Shown here: positions 14,690 through 29,173 of the stretch, in pieces
How the letters are laid out: the number at the start of each line of letters is the position of its first letter
How positions within the stretch are numbered: position 1 is the first letter of the stretch
Source of the DNA: Berberis thunbergii
Taxonomy: Eukaryota; Streptophyta; Magnoliopsida; Ranunculales; Berberidaceae
DNA length: 64,000 bases
Assembly: GCA_003290165.1 (NCBI GenBank)
Contig: QNQO01006213.1
Span: 1-64,000, forward strand
Direction of reading: 5' to 3'
Position numbers and translations under genes: made by a program
The notes under the pieces: model-generated
Told to the model about the DNA's origin: nothing
Seen by the model: only the letters and a program-made list of their open reading frames with translations
The model's database searches: none

Positions 14690-16700
14690 ATTGAGATTTT
14701 ATTTTTCATTATATTGTAAATAAAAGAAGACATGTAAAATGAAAATAATCCAAAAAATGTGTTATTTTAGAATTGAGTGGTTTGTTGAAACCAGATAAAT
14801 ACATTTAATCTCGAAATGGATTACTATGAAATATGATATGGATATTATGGTGGTAAACAAAGTCTATAAAATTATATCTGAAAAGGTGATGATTGCGCTA
14901 GGTAGTGTCCTAACTGCTTGTGCGTCCATTTGAGATAAGAGATTCTTAAGTGGGAGCTTATACCGAAACTTTTTTGGCTTAGCGGCATATCTTCATCATG
15001 TCCATTTTGAGCTAAAAAATTTCATGTTTTCTAGGAATGGTTAAGTGGGGGCAATATCGGTAGCACACGAGTGAGTTATCACAATTGACATCAAAATTAG
15101 GGATGACTTCGTTCTAAAGAGACACATTTGTGCTACTCCATACAAAATAGATGATAATAAAAATAAAAATAAATGACGCGACTATTTTAGCAGGTATTTA
15201 TTCTCTCACGTGTATATGTTTATTGGGGTATATATATATGTCACGACGCTGGATCATAAACTATTAGGGATTTTCCACTATCGAGCGAGAGCCGCCAGAC
15301 AATTTGCGATTATGCACAGGTAACCCTTTCCCCATTCTAGTGATTTAAAAATGTGTGTATAGGATATTCACTTGATTACAATACGTGCTTCTGTTCATCT
15401 TCTTATCGATCAACGATTCCATGGTTTGGGGTTAGTGTGAAGCGTGTGATTTTCCTAAGCAAACTATTGTAGTTCTTGATTAAAGATTCAAAAGTCATTT
15501 TTAGCCAATCACATGGACAAGTCGCCATTTTTGACAACCCTAATCTTCGATCATTGAAGCTTCGTAGAATTTTTTACAATCATCGCGCGCGGAGGCACAC
15601 AACATGGGGATCTATAACGAAGTTGCTAGGTCAATTGGATCCAAATCATAAATCGACGAAAAGAAAAAGGTAAAATAATTGATTTACTGACATTTTTGAA
15701 TTCAAATACTCATCAATCAGGGTATGTCAAGATTTTGTTAATAAAACAGTCTTAATCTAACACTGGAAAGTTTGATTGTGATTTTCCATTTTAATTATAT
15801 CATCTAGTATTTACAAACTCTTTAAGGTTTGTATACGGGGTTTCATGTGGCATTGGTGTTTTAATTGCCACTTTATATTATTGTTATTGTTTAGTTATTC
15901 AACAAAACACACAAGCATGAGCAAGGTCTAGCCCCAACACAATTGATTGTTTGTTCTTGTTGTTGTATACATGTTGGTATATCTCATTACTGTTTGTGGC
16001 TTTTGCAGTTCATTTCAAGTTCACATTTATGCGAAAAATCTCATAATCATGTTTGGTGTTTAAATTGGGTGCATTATTTTAATCTCACATACAAATTGTT
16101 AGAGTATTGATTTAAATAGAAAAAAAAATATAGTGATAATACAATTAAAATATGATGAAATGTATCATGGATGAATTTTCATTTATTGCGTATTCTTACC
16201 GGGACAATAGACTTTATTTTCAGTTTCAATATTTAACCAATTACCCTTTATTATTCTTGAATTTGGAAAATATTATCCTCAATTTTTGGAAAACATTCGA
16301 ACATTGTAGTTTATAATTGAAATAAAAACACCTAGGTGAAGTTTCATAATTTTACAATTTTACTTATTCAATATAAATAAAACTTCAGTATTATTACTAA
16401 AGTTATTAGTGTTGTGATGGAATTTTTACAGGTAGCAACGAATGACTTGATAGCTTTGTCAACTATTTCACCTTATTGATTCGAAGGCATGCATGAAGTT
16501 AACTTACAAGATAAGTACCTATGGCCATGTTTATGTTTTACGATTTATTATTGATTTTGAACCATGGTAGGTATGTTTGGTTCATGGAAATCCATTGCAA
16601 ATCCAAATAATTTTCCTAAAAATGAAATTTCGCATGTTTTGCATTTGTTAGCAAAATTCAAATATTCTATTTTAGATTTTTAGTTAAAAGTTGCTCCAAA
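14690..16700. other. Intergenic, no gene assigned
   Basis: AT-rich DNA. A stretch at 15476-15673 has a 65-codon frame ending at KRKR next to GTAAAA, which could be an exon of an unknown or dead gene, but nothing else supports it. No transposon ends were recognised. Confidence 0.35.
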
Positions 16701-16769
16701 TTGAATTCATCACTAGGCGAAGTGATAAAAACAATTTGCAAAAAGATAATGACAGCTGTTGTGTTTTTT

Positions 16770-17115
16770 TTTTTTGGTAGTGGGTATTGTTGGAGGGTTA
16801 CTGTGATCGTTGTGATTGTAGTGATATTGGTGGTGGTGGCGGACGTTGGTAGTGGTGGTGGTGATTGTGATTGGTGGTGGTGATGGTGATTGTGGTTGAC
16901 AATTGGTAGTGGGGGTGGTGGTGGTTGATGGTTGGTAGTGGTGATAGTGGTGGTGGTTAGTAGTATTGGTTGCGATGGTGGTGCCTGATAGTGGTGGCTG
17001 CAGTTCTAGGTTCTAATGTGGTTGTGATTTATGATGATGATTTGTTGGTTAGTAGTGGTGGAAGTCATTGACGGTGGTGGTGATGAAGTTTGTGATGGTG
17101 GATGTGATGGCGAGA
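16770..17115 (+). repeat. GGT/GAT-rich minisatellite
   Basis: About 340 bases are built mostly from GGTGGT, GGTAGT and GGTGAT triplet variants on the plus strand, with few interruptions. The short frames through it (Val/Gly/Trp-rich) are products of the repeat, not genes. Confidence 0.7.
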
Positions 17116-17615
17116 GAAATTTATTTTCACAAGATAAAAAAATTGTTGCTAAGCAAGTTTGTAAATAAAACTCTATTTTAGCTCAACTTTTTGTACTAAA
17201 AAACTTTTACTCAATGTGGTAACATGCATACAACACAATTTACTACTACTATTAATTATAACGATGCAGATGTTGCCACATCATTGAATATATGTTTTTT
17301 GCGCATAAAAATCAAGTCATAGTAGAAGTACTCAACTCTACATGGGAAATGTAATTACAATTTTCTTGAGAAATTAGTTTACATTCATAGTGGATTTATG
17401 GTGAACTAAGCATGGCTTATTATATGTTACTTATTCTCCATTATAAATAATCACTAATACTAACATGTTCCTTTTTATAATATTCTCACATTTTCTATAC
17501 TAACGGAGATTTTGTCACCTATTTCTTTTGTTTTTATGGAATAGTTAAATAAAATTTCAGAATGGTTCCACCATCAAACTTTTCACATGTTTAGTTAGAT
17601 TTAAATTTAGATCAT

Positions 17616-17806
17616 GCGAAATTCTAAATGTCGAGGGAAAGGGCGAGGAAACCAGCGAGGTAAACGAGGTGGCGGGGGGTGAACCGTTCACCCCCCTCGA
17701 GATGTGTTCCACGCGCGCATCTCGAGGGGGGTGAACGGTTCACCCCCCGCCACCTCGTTTACCTCGCTGGTTTCCTCGCCCTTTCCCTCGACAGATAGAA
17801 TCGCTC
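17616..17806. mobile_element. Mutator-type MITE, 191 bp, perfect 75-bp hairpin and perfect 9-bp TSD
   Basis: Positions 17630-17704 and 17718-17792 are exact reverse complements (75 of 75 bases) separated by a 13-base loop. Outside the perfect arms, GCGAAATTCTAAAT (left) and GAGCGATTCTATCT (right, reversed) extend the inverted repeat imperfectly. The flanks are an identical 9-bp repeat, TTAGATCAT, at 17607-17615 and 17807-17815. The arms are strongly GC-rich in an AT-rich neighbourhood. Related copies: 43681-43827, 51031-51203 and a fragment from 44539. Confidence 0.85.
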
Positions 17807-18530
17807 TTAGATCATATATAAGTATTTGAACAAAGAATTGCAAAGTTATATAAAATATCTTGTAACTTTGTTTAGCTTTCATTTGACGGCTATAAGCATA
17901 GCTCCAATCACTGTCGAAGGTAGAGATTATGAGTCATAATCAACTGCCTCCTTGATGCTTACTAGTTTCAAAACCTTACCTCTAACTAGAGGTGCAAACA
18001 AACTCGCTAAACAATGGATCGAATTCTAAACTTGTGAATTTGCGATGGATTCCAATTGAATTTTTTTTTTATTGTGAAAAGGGAAATAGAAAAAGTGAAA
18101 AAACAATGAAAAATATCTTTGCCAAGTAGGATCTCTCAGAATAAGGGTATTTTTCATGGTCTAGTTGTAGAAAGTCTTCAGGGGATTTCTGATGTTCTCC
18201 TAAACCTAATATTTTGAACATTGAGAGTGACGCCTCATAGTGCCACTTGGTGTGTCATCCTCTAAACAGAGTCAGTGGCATTTACGTAAATAACTTACCC
18301 TTAAAGGACATTTGGAGAAATCATCCCAAAAGAGAAAAAGTTGAAAATACTTTCGCAAATTTAGACAGGCCTGCCATGTAGCACAAACGAGGCCCACAAC
18401 TTTCTCACCATCTACTCAATCTCAACCGTACACGTCATCAACCAAGTCAATCGCCGCCGTCCAGGCCGTCCTCGATTTACCCCGATTTTCTGGAGGACCA
18501 TTTAATACTGTTAGGGTTTCCATGAAAGGG
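17807..18530. other. Upstream region of the EPL gene
   Basis: No coding feature. The last ~150 bases (18380-18530) become GC-richer, with AACCGTACACGTCATC around 18423, and lead into the probable 5' untranslated exon. I see no clear TATA box. The rest is unassigned AT-rich DNA. Confidence 0.4.
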
Positions 18531-19010
18531 AGGGAATCTTAACCGTCGGTTTGAAATCCAACGGTCAGAATCAAAAGCTCTGAAATGAGAGTTTTCATTT
18601 CGATTGAAATTTGGTATTTTTTGGGAATTCTAAACCCTAAGACCTTTGGTACGAAAAAAACCCTACTGTCTCTTGGAGGGTGAAAACCTAGATCGAGAAA
18701 TTCGTGGAGAACATCTTCGATTTTGATCAATTTCAGTCCGATCTGTATTCCCAGATTCGTTCCCCTCATTTAATTTCGATCCAGGTATGTGTTTTTTCTT
18801 CTGTTTTCGTTGATGAATTCGTTTTTATTTGATTGAAATGTTTAGGATGAGATTTGGTTGTGCTGTAAGTTTGATTTTGGTGTTTCTTGTGTGATTGGTG
18901 GTAGAATTTGTGGTTACAGATCTGCAATTAGATTTCTATTAGGGAAACATGTATGATGGTCGGTAAAAATTGGGGATTTTGTTTCTGCTATGTGGATTGG
19001 TGCTTTGTAG
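18531..19010 (+). promoter_or_regulatory. 5' untranslated exon and leader intron of the EPL gene
   Basis: A probable non-coding first exon ends at GATCCAG|GTATGTG (donor at 18785-18786), and a leader intron of 226 bases ends at TTTGTAG just before the start codon at 19011. The start codon is therefore at the very beginning of the second exon. The transcription start is not determined. Confidence 0.55.
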
Positions 19011-22000
19011 ATGGAAAACAGTGGGAAAAACTCTGATGTGCTGGTAATTCCGAAGAAACCGAGATCATTGGATGTTCATAGTCTGTATGTTGAGAAATCT
19101 AGGGGTTTGGAAGAGGGTGGGGGTGGTGGGTTCAAGAGGAAGAGGAAATCATTAGGGGATGATGATGAAGAGTTGGGTGAATTGGGGTATGGGCAGGGGG
19201 AGAAAAGAAGGAGGAGGAGTCGGAAGGAGGTTTCGCTTAGTAGTTTTGAGTCTGTGAATAAGAAGAGTAGGAGTAGTAGTTCAAATGTAGAAGATAAGAA
19301 GAAGTTAAGCCAGTTTGTGTTGGAGAGGAAGGATTCGGGTGACAAGAAGCCCACTGATCAGGATGAAGGAGATGATGGGAATTTGCAGAAAATGGGAAGT
19401 GTAAACATTTCGGCTAGTTTGGATGACAATGTTGTTCCAATTCCTAAGCGACCTCGGTGCTTCTCAAGGACCAGGCGAAAGCAATTTCAAATCAACCACA
19501 TAGCGAATGAGGAGGGAAGGTCTAGTAAGATCAGCCCTGATGCTCAGGTTGTTAAGTTAAATGATCACTCTGTTGCTCCAGTTTCTTCTTCTGAAGGTAA
19601 ACGGGAGAAAGTGTTGGGGGAGGTTAAGAACAGTAACTCGAGTAAGGCTGATTCAGGTCGCAGTTCTGAAGTTAGAGACGGTGCCTCTGTCAGGTGCAAG
19701 GATTTAATTTCAAAAAGTGGTCAAAGGAATCATCGGAAGAAGCAGGAATATAAACGCCAGGGGCATCCCCATGAGCACAGGATTGATGCTTCAGTTGATG
19801 ACTTGGCAAAGCCTAACAAGGACTTGGGAGAAGACGATGAGGAGAATCTTGAAGAGAATGCTGCCAGGATGCTGTCATCTCGATTTGATCCTAGCTGTAC
19901 AGTGTTTTCAGGAAATGGTGCTGCTTCAGCGTCACAATCTGTCAGTATACTGTCTCCTGGGTCTTCTGTTCATGGGGACTACGGGAGTCAACAGGAAAAC
20001 CGTTCATCTGGCTTGGAGTCCATCTCTGATTCTGCAGGCAGAGTTCTGCGTCCAAGGAAACACGGCAAAGAGGAACGACTTACAAGAAAGAGACGCCATT
20101 TTTACGAGATACACTCTAGAGATGTCAATGCTTGCTGGGTTGTAAATCGTAAGATCAAAGTCCTCTGGCCCTTGGATCAGAGCTGGTATTTTGGTCTTGT
20201 CACTGATTATGACCCCAAAAGGAAGTTGCATCATGTTAAGTATGATGATCGTGATGAAGAATGGATTGACCTCCAAAACGAGAGATTCAAGCTCTTATTA
20301 CTCCCCAGCGAAGTTCCTCGGAGGTCTCATTCAGATAAATCAAATTTAGTAGATAAAAAGGTAGTGGAGAAAAAGAGAGATATGGATTTAGAGGATGACA
20401 ATTCAGGTAGCTATATGGACTCAGAACCCATCGTCTCATGGTTGGCTCGATCGAGTCGTCGGATTAAATCTTCGCCAGTTGGTGTGATGAAGAGAAAGAG
20501 GGCACACTCTCCTTCTAAGAGTGGCGACCCACCTATCTTTTCTGAGGATTCTGTTCGCAGGTCTCAGGGTTTCTTGACTGAGGGTCCAGATGCAAATAAT
20601 TTATCCAGTTACCTAGAATTGCCGAATCGTTCAGCTGATGAGGAAATGGCTGAGAATTTTATGGTGAAAAGTGCCCTGCATACCAAGGTTAGAGATTTTC
20701 GGTTTGTTTACAATAGGAAGCGGTTTTGCCATGGAGGTCAGGGATTGCAGTGGTCTGAATGTAGAGCCATTGCTGTGTCTAATCCCTTCCATTTGTTTGC
20801 CAATAAGGTTGGATGTAAGGCATATGATTGTGCCTGTCAGTTGTCGGGTTTGGAAGATTTGGATCCTGGTTGTGTAGTGTGGTCTGGCGACAATCTTGGG
20901 GTCTTAAAGTTGACTGTTTCTCCAGTGACATTGAAACTAGTGAAGCTGAAGCTGTGCATCCCACTTGATTTGGTCTTTCGTGCATGTGTAACTGAGAACT
21001 TTTCGTGCATGTATCGTACTCTGTTGTTACTCCAGTATGGTACGGTGCTGGTTACTTCCCCGATGGTACAACTGCAAATGCTTTTTGTAGACAATATTGT
21101 AGGATTGAAATTTCTGTTGTTTGAGGGGTGCTTGATGCAGGCTGTAGCTTTTGTATGTTTGGTACTGGTAGCATTTAATCAGCCAAGTGGATATGAGGAG
21201 CTTGTAGATCCACAAGTGCCAGTCACATCAATCAGGTTTGATATTTCAGATTTTCGGAACCGTAAAAGGAGGCTTGTATTTACATTTTACAATTTCTTGG
21301 AAGTGAAGAACTGGAAGTGGTTGTATCTAGATGGCAAACTCAGGCACTATTGTTCAGTCTCTAAGCAGCTACCTCTTGCTGAATGCACGTACGACAACAT
21401 CAAGATTCTTCAAAGTGAAAGCAGCCAACTTCCTTCAGCTTGTGAGGAGCCAGTTTCACTTCAGGTATTCCTGGTTCTGTTGAGGCCCTTTATTTTTATT
21501 TTGTTATTTTTATTTCGTAAGTTTGATTTTAATATTGATCATGATTTATTAATATTAAATACTGTATTCACACATACATAAGGAATGAGCATGAACAGGA
21601 GGGCTAGTCTGGATGATGACCTTGAGGTTGATGTACATACACAAGGATTGGGCATGATGGTTGTCCTTAATTAACAAATTCTTGAACTGGTTTTATAGGA
21701 ATGTTCAAGCTAGCAGAACCATACAGTGGTTCATTTAATTTATTTATTCACATTTGCCGTTTGTTGATATATGTATTTTGAGGGTCTTAACTTGTAGCTA
21801 TTTCTACTGTAAACCAGGGTTCAGTTAGAAGGTCAAGGAATGGTGGCATTCATATGGGGGTCTACAAGGAATCAGCTAACGTCAACATGGCCCTCTCTGC
21901 TATTCCTAATGAGAAGCATAAGAGACTTCCTCCATTTGCTCTTCCATTTTCTGCTGCACCTACCTTCTTTCTTAGTCTCCATCTCAAACTGCTCATGGCA

Positions 22001-25000
22001 AAAAGCGTTGCTTCTATCAGCTTTCACAACCCAGTTTCTTTTCTGGAGGGTCCAGAAAGCTCTGGGGAAATAATTTCGGATGAGTGCTCGTTGGTTGAGT
22101 CAGACCAAATGAATGTCGACAATGAGGCAGGTTTCCCCTTGAGCCAAGATGTCACTGGGCGTGGATTAGTATCTTGTGCTGAATCAAAGGTAGAGGTTCA
22201 ATCTCTCTCAATAAGCAATGGCGGTGATTGGCCAAGGTCGTCCCAAAAATCCCTAAATAGTGGATTTGTTGTTGCTGAAACTTCTGTTAGTCCCCAAGAT
22301 TCAAGACGGGATGACAATAGTGGTAATGCAGATACAGAACTACAAAGACATTTAAGACACAAGCCTGGGTCAGAGAAATGTATTCTAAGGTCGTGGCCTT
22401 CAATTCCCGAAAATGATTCTCCTAAAGGAAATCCCAAGTTGGAGTGCTTTTCTCATCTGAATGATCTCAAAGTTCAGATTCCATCAGCTGATCATGTAGA
22501 AAGTCAATCCTGTGATGTGGGGCCACAAAGTGCTCCACAGTCCAGGTCTGACTTAGTTTGGAATGTGAGTAGCCCAAATCCGACTGCACCTAGAAGTATA
22601 TGGCATCGTAATAGACATAACTCAGGTTCATTGTCTTTTCGTTACCGTTCAACGATGTGGGATGGGAAGGAAGACGTATCTCAAGATGGTCTTGCTAATG
22701 GTTCAAAGAAGCCCCGAAGTCAGCTTTCTTATCTATTACCCTTCGGGAGTTGTGATTACAGCTCCAGACCTAGAAGTAATCACAGAAAGGGACGTCCCTA
22801 TAAGAAAACGAGGACTGACAGTGAGAAAATGGTGCCTGGCAGTTCTAGAAGTCCTAAAAGAAACCCCGAGTTGCTGTCTTGTGATGCAAATTTGTTGATT
22901 ACAGCAGGGGACAAGGGATGGAGAGAATGTGGTGTGCATGTTGTACTAGAGTGTGTTGATCGTAATGATTGGCGAATCCTCATAAAACTTTCAGGTGTTA
23001 TAAAGTATTCATATAAAGCTTACCAATTTTTGCAGCCTGGGGCAACTAATCGTTTTACACATGCTATGATGTGGAAAGGAGGAAAAGATTGGGTTTTGGA
23101 ATTTCCTGATCGGAGCCAGTGGATCTTGTTTAAGGAGATGCATGAAGAGTGTTACAATCGGAACATTCGGGCTGTTTCTGTTAAAAGCATTCCTATTCCT
23201 GGAGTTCGCCTGATTGAGGAAAATGATGATAGTGCTGGAGAATTATTGTTTTTTCGCAGCTCTCCTAAGTATTTCCGACAGGTTGAGACCGAGGTTGAAA
23301 TGGCTTTGGACCCATCACGTGTCTTATATGACATGGAAAGCGATGACGAGGAGTGGATTTTGAAACGCCGGACTTCTTCAGAATCCTCTGTGAGCAACTA
23401 TGCTGAGTTGTCAGAGGAGATGTTCGAGAGGACGATGGATATGTTTGAGAAGGTTGCGTATGCTCAACAGCGTGACAACTTCACAAGTGAAGAAATAGAC
23501 GAACTTATGGATGGTATAGGGCAGAGTCATGTGATCAAGGATATCTATGAATATTGGCAGGATAAGAGGCAGAGGAAAGGAATGCCTTTGATTCGGCAAT
23601 TTCAGGTAAGTCTTAAATGATAGTCAAAATATATTAATCCTATGTTTAGATATCCAATACTGAATGTGTTCTCTTGTTATGACATTTTTTGCATAATTGT
23701 CATTGCTAATCCCCCTGCCAGTTAGTCAACTTGAGATGAACTTAGCCACTTCTTGGCCAAAGCTACCACATAATGACAATTGAAGTTTAATCGTTTCTAG
23801 AGAGTGGGCCATGTGTGAGTAGTTTTAGTCATTCTTTTATACCCTTCAGATGACTTTCTTGTTTAAACTTCCATTGGGTCAGACAAGTTGGGAAAAGCAG
23901 AGAGAAAGAGGGGGTGGGGAGATTCTAGTTGGAGTTAAATTAATGGGCCTTGAGCCCTCCTTTTAAAAGCTTATGAGGATACCTGAAGGCTGAAAGGAAA
24001 AAGGGATACAAAAAATAAATCCTTTTGTTCTTTCATTAAATTTCAACAGCCCTGGTCACTACTGATTTATGTTATTTCCACTCAGATGATACTCTGGTCC
24101 AGGTACTTCATAAGAATAGGCAAGGATAGTGATTTCGCAAAATTAAGTTTTTTTTTAAATTATGAAAAGAAAGTGTGAAAGAAAAAATTTCAAGGTTTTT
24201 CAAAAATTTTGGGTTTTTTTTTTTTTTTTTTTTTTTTTGTAAATTTCGTTTGTTCAGTAAAAATACAAAAACCAGCTATAAATTTTACATTTTTTAAACT
24301 ATTCATTGATTTTCTAATTAGAGTTATTTTGGTTTCATCTAATGTGTTTAATACATTTATTTACTTGCATATTATTTTTTTTCACATAATTAATATACCC
24401 TCGAAATTCATTATATATTTCATGTAACCTCGAAACTTTTACGTTTTTTCTTTACCTCGAAGTATTTCTTAAAATCAGGTGACCGGAATTAACTCGAAAA
24501 ACTAAATCACAATCCTTGGGTATAGGTGGTGTGTTTTTGCTAGACTTAAGCTCATTTTCCTTTCCTTATATCATGTATACATACTACAATAATTAAATGG
24601 AAGCTACCTTCAAATTGGATGGATTGAAGATCACAACAATTGTTTCCCAATGGACTTCCTTTGTCTCAAGACATTCATAACTTTTCTTGGGCTCAGTCGG
24701 GTTAATGTGACGTGGTTGATGTTGTGTGGAGTTGTGTGACTTTCAAAATGAGTGCTCTTATTTGGGCCTCAAGTCCCTATGCTATTTGTTTGACGCTGTG
24801 GTTTGAAAGTATAATAAAACATTCCTCTGATGTGGGAAGTCGGTGTTGGAGGTTGTTGCTCTCGTTTGGCATTGGGTTCAGTCTGTCCGTGTTTCAAAAG
24901 ATCTAGTTTGTTGCTCTTGTGAATATAACAGGCCCTACACGTTGTTTGGGTGTCTTTGTTTTGCTCGCTATACATCCTTCTTGCTTCAAATATAATTTTA

Positions 25001-28000
25001 TGTCTTTTCAAGTATAAATTTTTTCTTTTAAAAAAAAGTCATGTATGATTCAGTCTTAACAAATGATAGAAATAAAATAATGTCTAAGCTCAATAGTAAA
25101 ATTATTTAACATGGCATATCGTGTAAGCTTAGGGAAAATCTACTAGTAACTTTAGCTAACCATGACTCCAATCACCTGACCATCGATTCCAACATGTTCT
25201 TTTGGCATGAAAAACTGGATTCTCTGTTTGGTTTCAAGTTGTGAATGTAAAGCCTTGGACTTTGGATGTCATGATGAACTAGAACTCATTCCAATCCAAG
25301 CAAAAGGCGATATATTCTGAAAACAAAACTAAATCTTTTTAAGCATCATCTATCAGATAGATTTAATGGACTTTGAAAAAACTTACCATGGATAATCTTC
25401 CACCATTTATATTGATCTATAGCTAAAATTTAGGCAACATTGGTTCAATTCTACCCACCCTGAGAAACCAAAATCTTAAGGACTTCTACGATTGAATCCT
25501 TAAAGAGAAATGGTACAGAGGCTGAAACTTCAAAGAGAAATGATACAGAGGGTGAAACACCAAAGAGAAATGGTATAGTCTATGTTGTTAGGGGTGAGTT
25601 GATACTTGAGGTCCGGCACTAGAGCTTTGGTGAAGCGCTACTGGGGAGAACCTTCTTTTTTGAAAGGGTACAAAAGTTTGTGTGGTTGCCTCACCTTAAC
25701 TAATGTATGGATGACCCTGCAAGGCGAGACAGTTTGAATAAAAAATAGAGCTTTGGTCGAGCTGCGACGGAGTCCCCCCGACAACATACAACTACATTCC
25801 TTTTCAGAATAACATCATTTCGTGGATCAACTAAAGAACTCACAATTTTTTGAGAAGATTTGGAAATAAGATTATTTTAATTAGTTCAAAGAGTAGGTGG
25901 TGAGTTACTTATAACGTTGGAGAATGATTTGTACCCTGATATTGAGATCCATGAAAAAATTGTGCCTTCAATCTGTGGCCACCCTTTTCTGTATTTGAAA
26001 AACGAGTATATCTTGCTACAAATGCCTTTAGGGATCAAGGAAATTTAGGGAAGCATTTAAACAAAGTGTTAACACTGAGTTTGAAGCTTGAGAAGGCTTC
26101 AATTTTGAATTCTTTTACTTAGGCGTTTCAATCATTTGTTTTGATTTTCTTAGGTTTTTGTCGAAGGAGGGAGAGTTGGAACTAAACAAATGAGTGGCTA
26201 AGCGGTTGAAAAGGCATGGGTTTGAAGGAAGAAGATGAGTCGCTCAATGGGTTGAGTCAATGAGGGGGTTTAAGTGATGGTGTGGTTTATACGAAGTGAG
26301 GTTGATATTTAGCGCTAGAATGGAAAGAAGGTTCAGGATAGTCTATTTTTCTTTATGAATCACATGATTTATGGTGGATATGATGTCCTAGGCTCCTAGC
26401 CATGGATAGGTTCACTAAAAAATTAAGTGCTATCACAAACCATCAATTTTTCACGATCGTATTTGAGAGGCTAGAAGTTTTACTAATTTTGAATTTTTAT
26501 TCATCACTTCCTCAAAGTTTATCTCCACCAAAAAATAATGTGATTTGGAAACCTCCGCCTAAGAGAAAGGGATGCTACTCCATTGATCAGTGTTGTTGAA
26601 CTTGACGAATTCAAGTATGCCAATGATGGGTGGGTAGGTCATGGGAGAGAAAAGCGAGATATTCCATTAGTAACTTGTTTGCAAAATTTAAAGGACACTC
26701 AGTTGGACTCTTAGAAATTTCGGTTAGAAGCATGAATCAGTCAAATATCTCCTTCCCAAGGTGTGTGTGTGTGTATATATATATGTATGTATATGTATGT
26801 ATGTATGTATGAATGTATATTTGATTGTCGTGGTAAGGGCAATGAATGTAGAGAGGGCATGGATGCAATCATGTGGAATTGCTCATAATGCTGAAGAAAA
26901 TTCTCAACCATAACGTTTTGCTCCCAATCATTACCGCTATGTGGAATTACTTATCAAATACAAGTGTCGTCGCCTTCCTGAAAGATTGTGTGTAGAGCTG
27001 GAAATTTAATGAGGGTTCCTAAAAATTCATGTGTTATATGATTTTTTATTCGATATGTGTTATTGGGCTCAAGTGAAGCAAAAGGGTGTTACAAGGATTG
27101 CCCTGGTGTCTCCCTTTGATGTTGGGCCTTGGCTAGAATATTGGTGCCCCTTTGGGTATTGGCCCTTGACTAAACCTTGAGCTTTAGGGAGTATCTTTCA
27201 ATAACTTTGATGATTCTCTGCCAGGTTATCGAACAATGTACTCTCGTTTTTCTTATCAGCTAGTCCTTCGTAATTTATAATTATCGATTGCCAATCAAAT
27301 TTTTAGTTGTATTTGTCAATTATCAGACATCACTACTAACGTTTCCATATTAAGGTTTATGCTTCTAGGCTTCTCAAAACAGTTGAGCTTATATGCCAAC
27401 ATCCTCTTGTTTACTCAGCCATCCCTAGTTGAATGCATGAGAAACTTCTTATGAGGATTTCAATATAAGACTATCATGGAAGTATTCATGATATTTGGCA
27501 ACATTGATTGAAGCGTTTCACTTCACATCGCCAAGAGATTGTTTTCTTAGAAAAGACATTTCGCCTCAGCCTTAAATGCTGCAATGCCTTGTCTAGGGCA
27601 CTATGAAGTGCTCGTGACTGATAAAGTTTATTAATATATAATGCAGTAAAATTTGAAAACCTACTATTTTAGATTGAAGGGAACAATATAGTGACAAACC
27701 ACTTTATGATTGGTTCCGCTGTAGTTTTGTCGTGACGAACCTTAAGCTTCAATTTAGTACTGGCATTGAGCCTTGGCGTACACAAGGGTTAAGGAATTTT
27801 CTTTAAGAGGGTGATGAACAATGGAACTACATAAGATCCTCTCATATTTGTTATTGCCAAGTTCTTAACAACAAGTTCTTTAAGAAAGATTCAAATTTTG
27901 TTAAGATTAAGAGAGATGAACTATATAAAAGAAAGTTGATGCCACCAGCTCCTATACGAGGCACATGGCTATTGAGCTGACTGGCCCTAAGAAAAAGCAA

Positions 28001-29132
28001 AAGGAATGAACATATATACCACCAAATGCCTATTACATATTAATTTGAGGTGGAGCAAGTGGCCAATTTGTCCAATCTTAGCCTTCAAATTCATTGTGGA
28101 GGATGATTCTTTTGCAAGTTGTCAAAGGGTTGTTTTAAAGGACTTCTTTTTATGAAATGTCCGTGCAAATCTGACTTTTTCCATGTATTTCTTTGTTGGT
28201 GGGTCCAGTGGATGGGTAATCCTCCAAAATCAACTCTGTTAGGTGGAGCATGGTTTGGAATCCTTCACCTACTTGTGATGTTTGATTTGGATGGAGTCAA
28301 GAATTAATCTTTTTATATGATGTTCTTTTTGCTCAAGAGCTGTGGAGTCGCTTAAGCTATTTGGGACCTCGTTGGTATTGCCACTTTCTTGATTGGATGT
28401 TTACAAGTCTTGAGGGGTAATATAATACCATTTCAAAAGGGAGAGCCTATGGTGTCATGGAGCCTCTTGCTGTATGCCTCAAGTTGGGTGACTTTGAGAG
28501 CAAGAAACAAAAAATATTTAGGGTGCTAGTGGATGATGTAATTGCTGGTAAATGGAATTTCAAAGCCAAGTTTTGAAGGGTAGGATTTGAGAATCTCTTC
28601 GTAAATTTGAAGAAGTTTGTTAATGATACTGTTTAGAAATACTGTTTTGTGTGAATTAATAGTTTTATCTTTAATATTGCCGACCTTTCAAAAGCTCAAA
28701 ATAAAATAAACAAATATGATTGCTAGCAGGCAACAGTACTTTTTTTTTTGTTACTCTGATTTGTCACTTCTAGGCCTGTAAAAACATTTGAGCTTCTTGC
28801 TTCTTCAATGTTATCTTCTTTGCTTGGTCGTCCCTTCGCCGAATACATGACAAATCCATATTTAACATTGTACAAATTCAAGACTATCATTCGTCTACTA
28901 AAGTAGCATCAGCGGAAAAACCCTCTTGTTGATTGGTTCTCTTCTATCTTAATGCTTCGAACGATTTATCAGCTCTTCTGATTTTGGAGTCATTATTTGT
29001 CTTTGGAATTTTGTGTTTTGGACTTGACGTTCATTTGAAAGATAATGTCTGTCTGTGTTATTCCTCTCTTTGATGCATAATTTTCAGCAATTGAATTTTA
29101 TTGTTATTATTATTCGTTATTTATTTATTTAG

Positions 29133-29173
<41 letters not shown>

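Noticed and set aside
16701..16883. Val/Gly-rich plus frame
   Set aside because: Translation of the GGT minisatellite.
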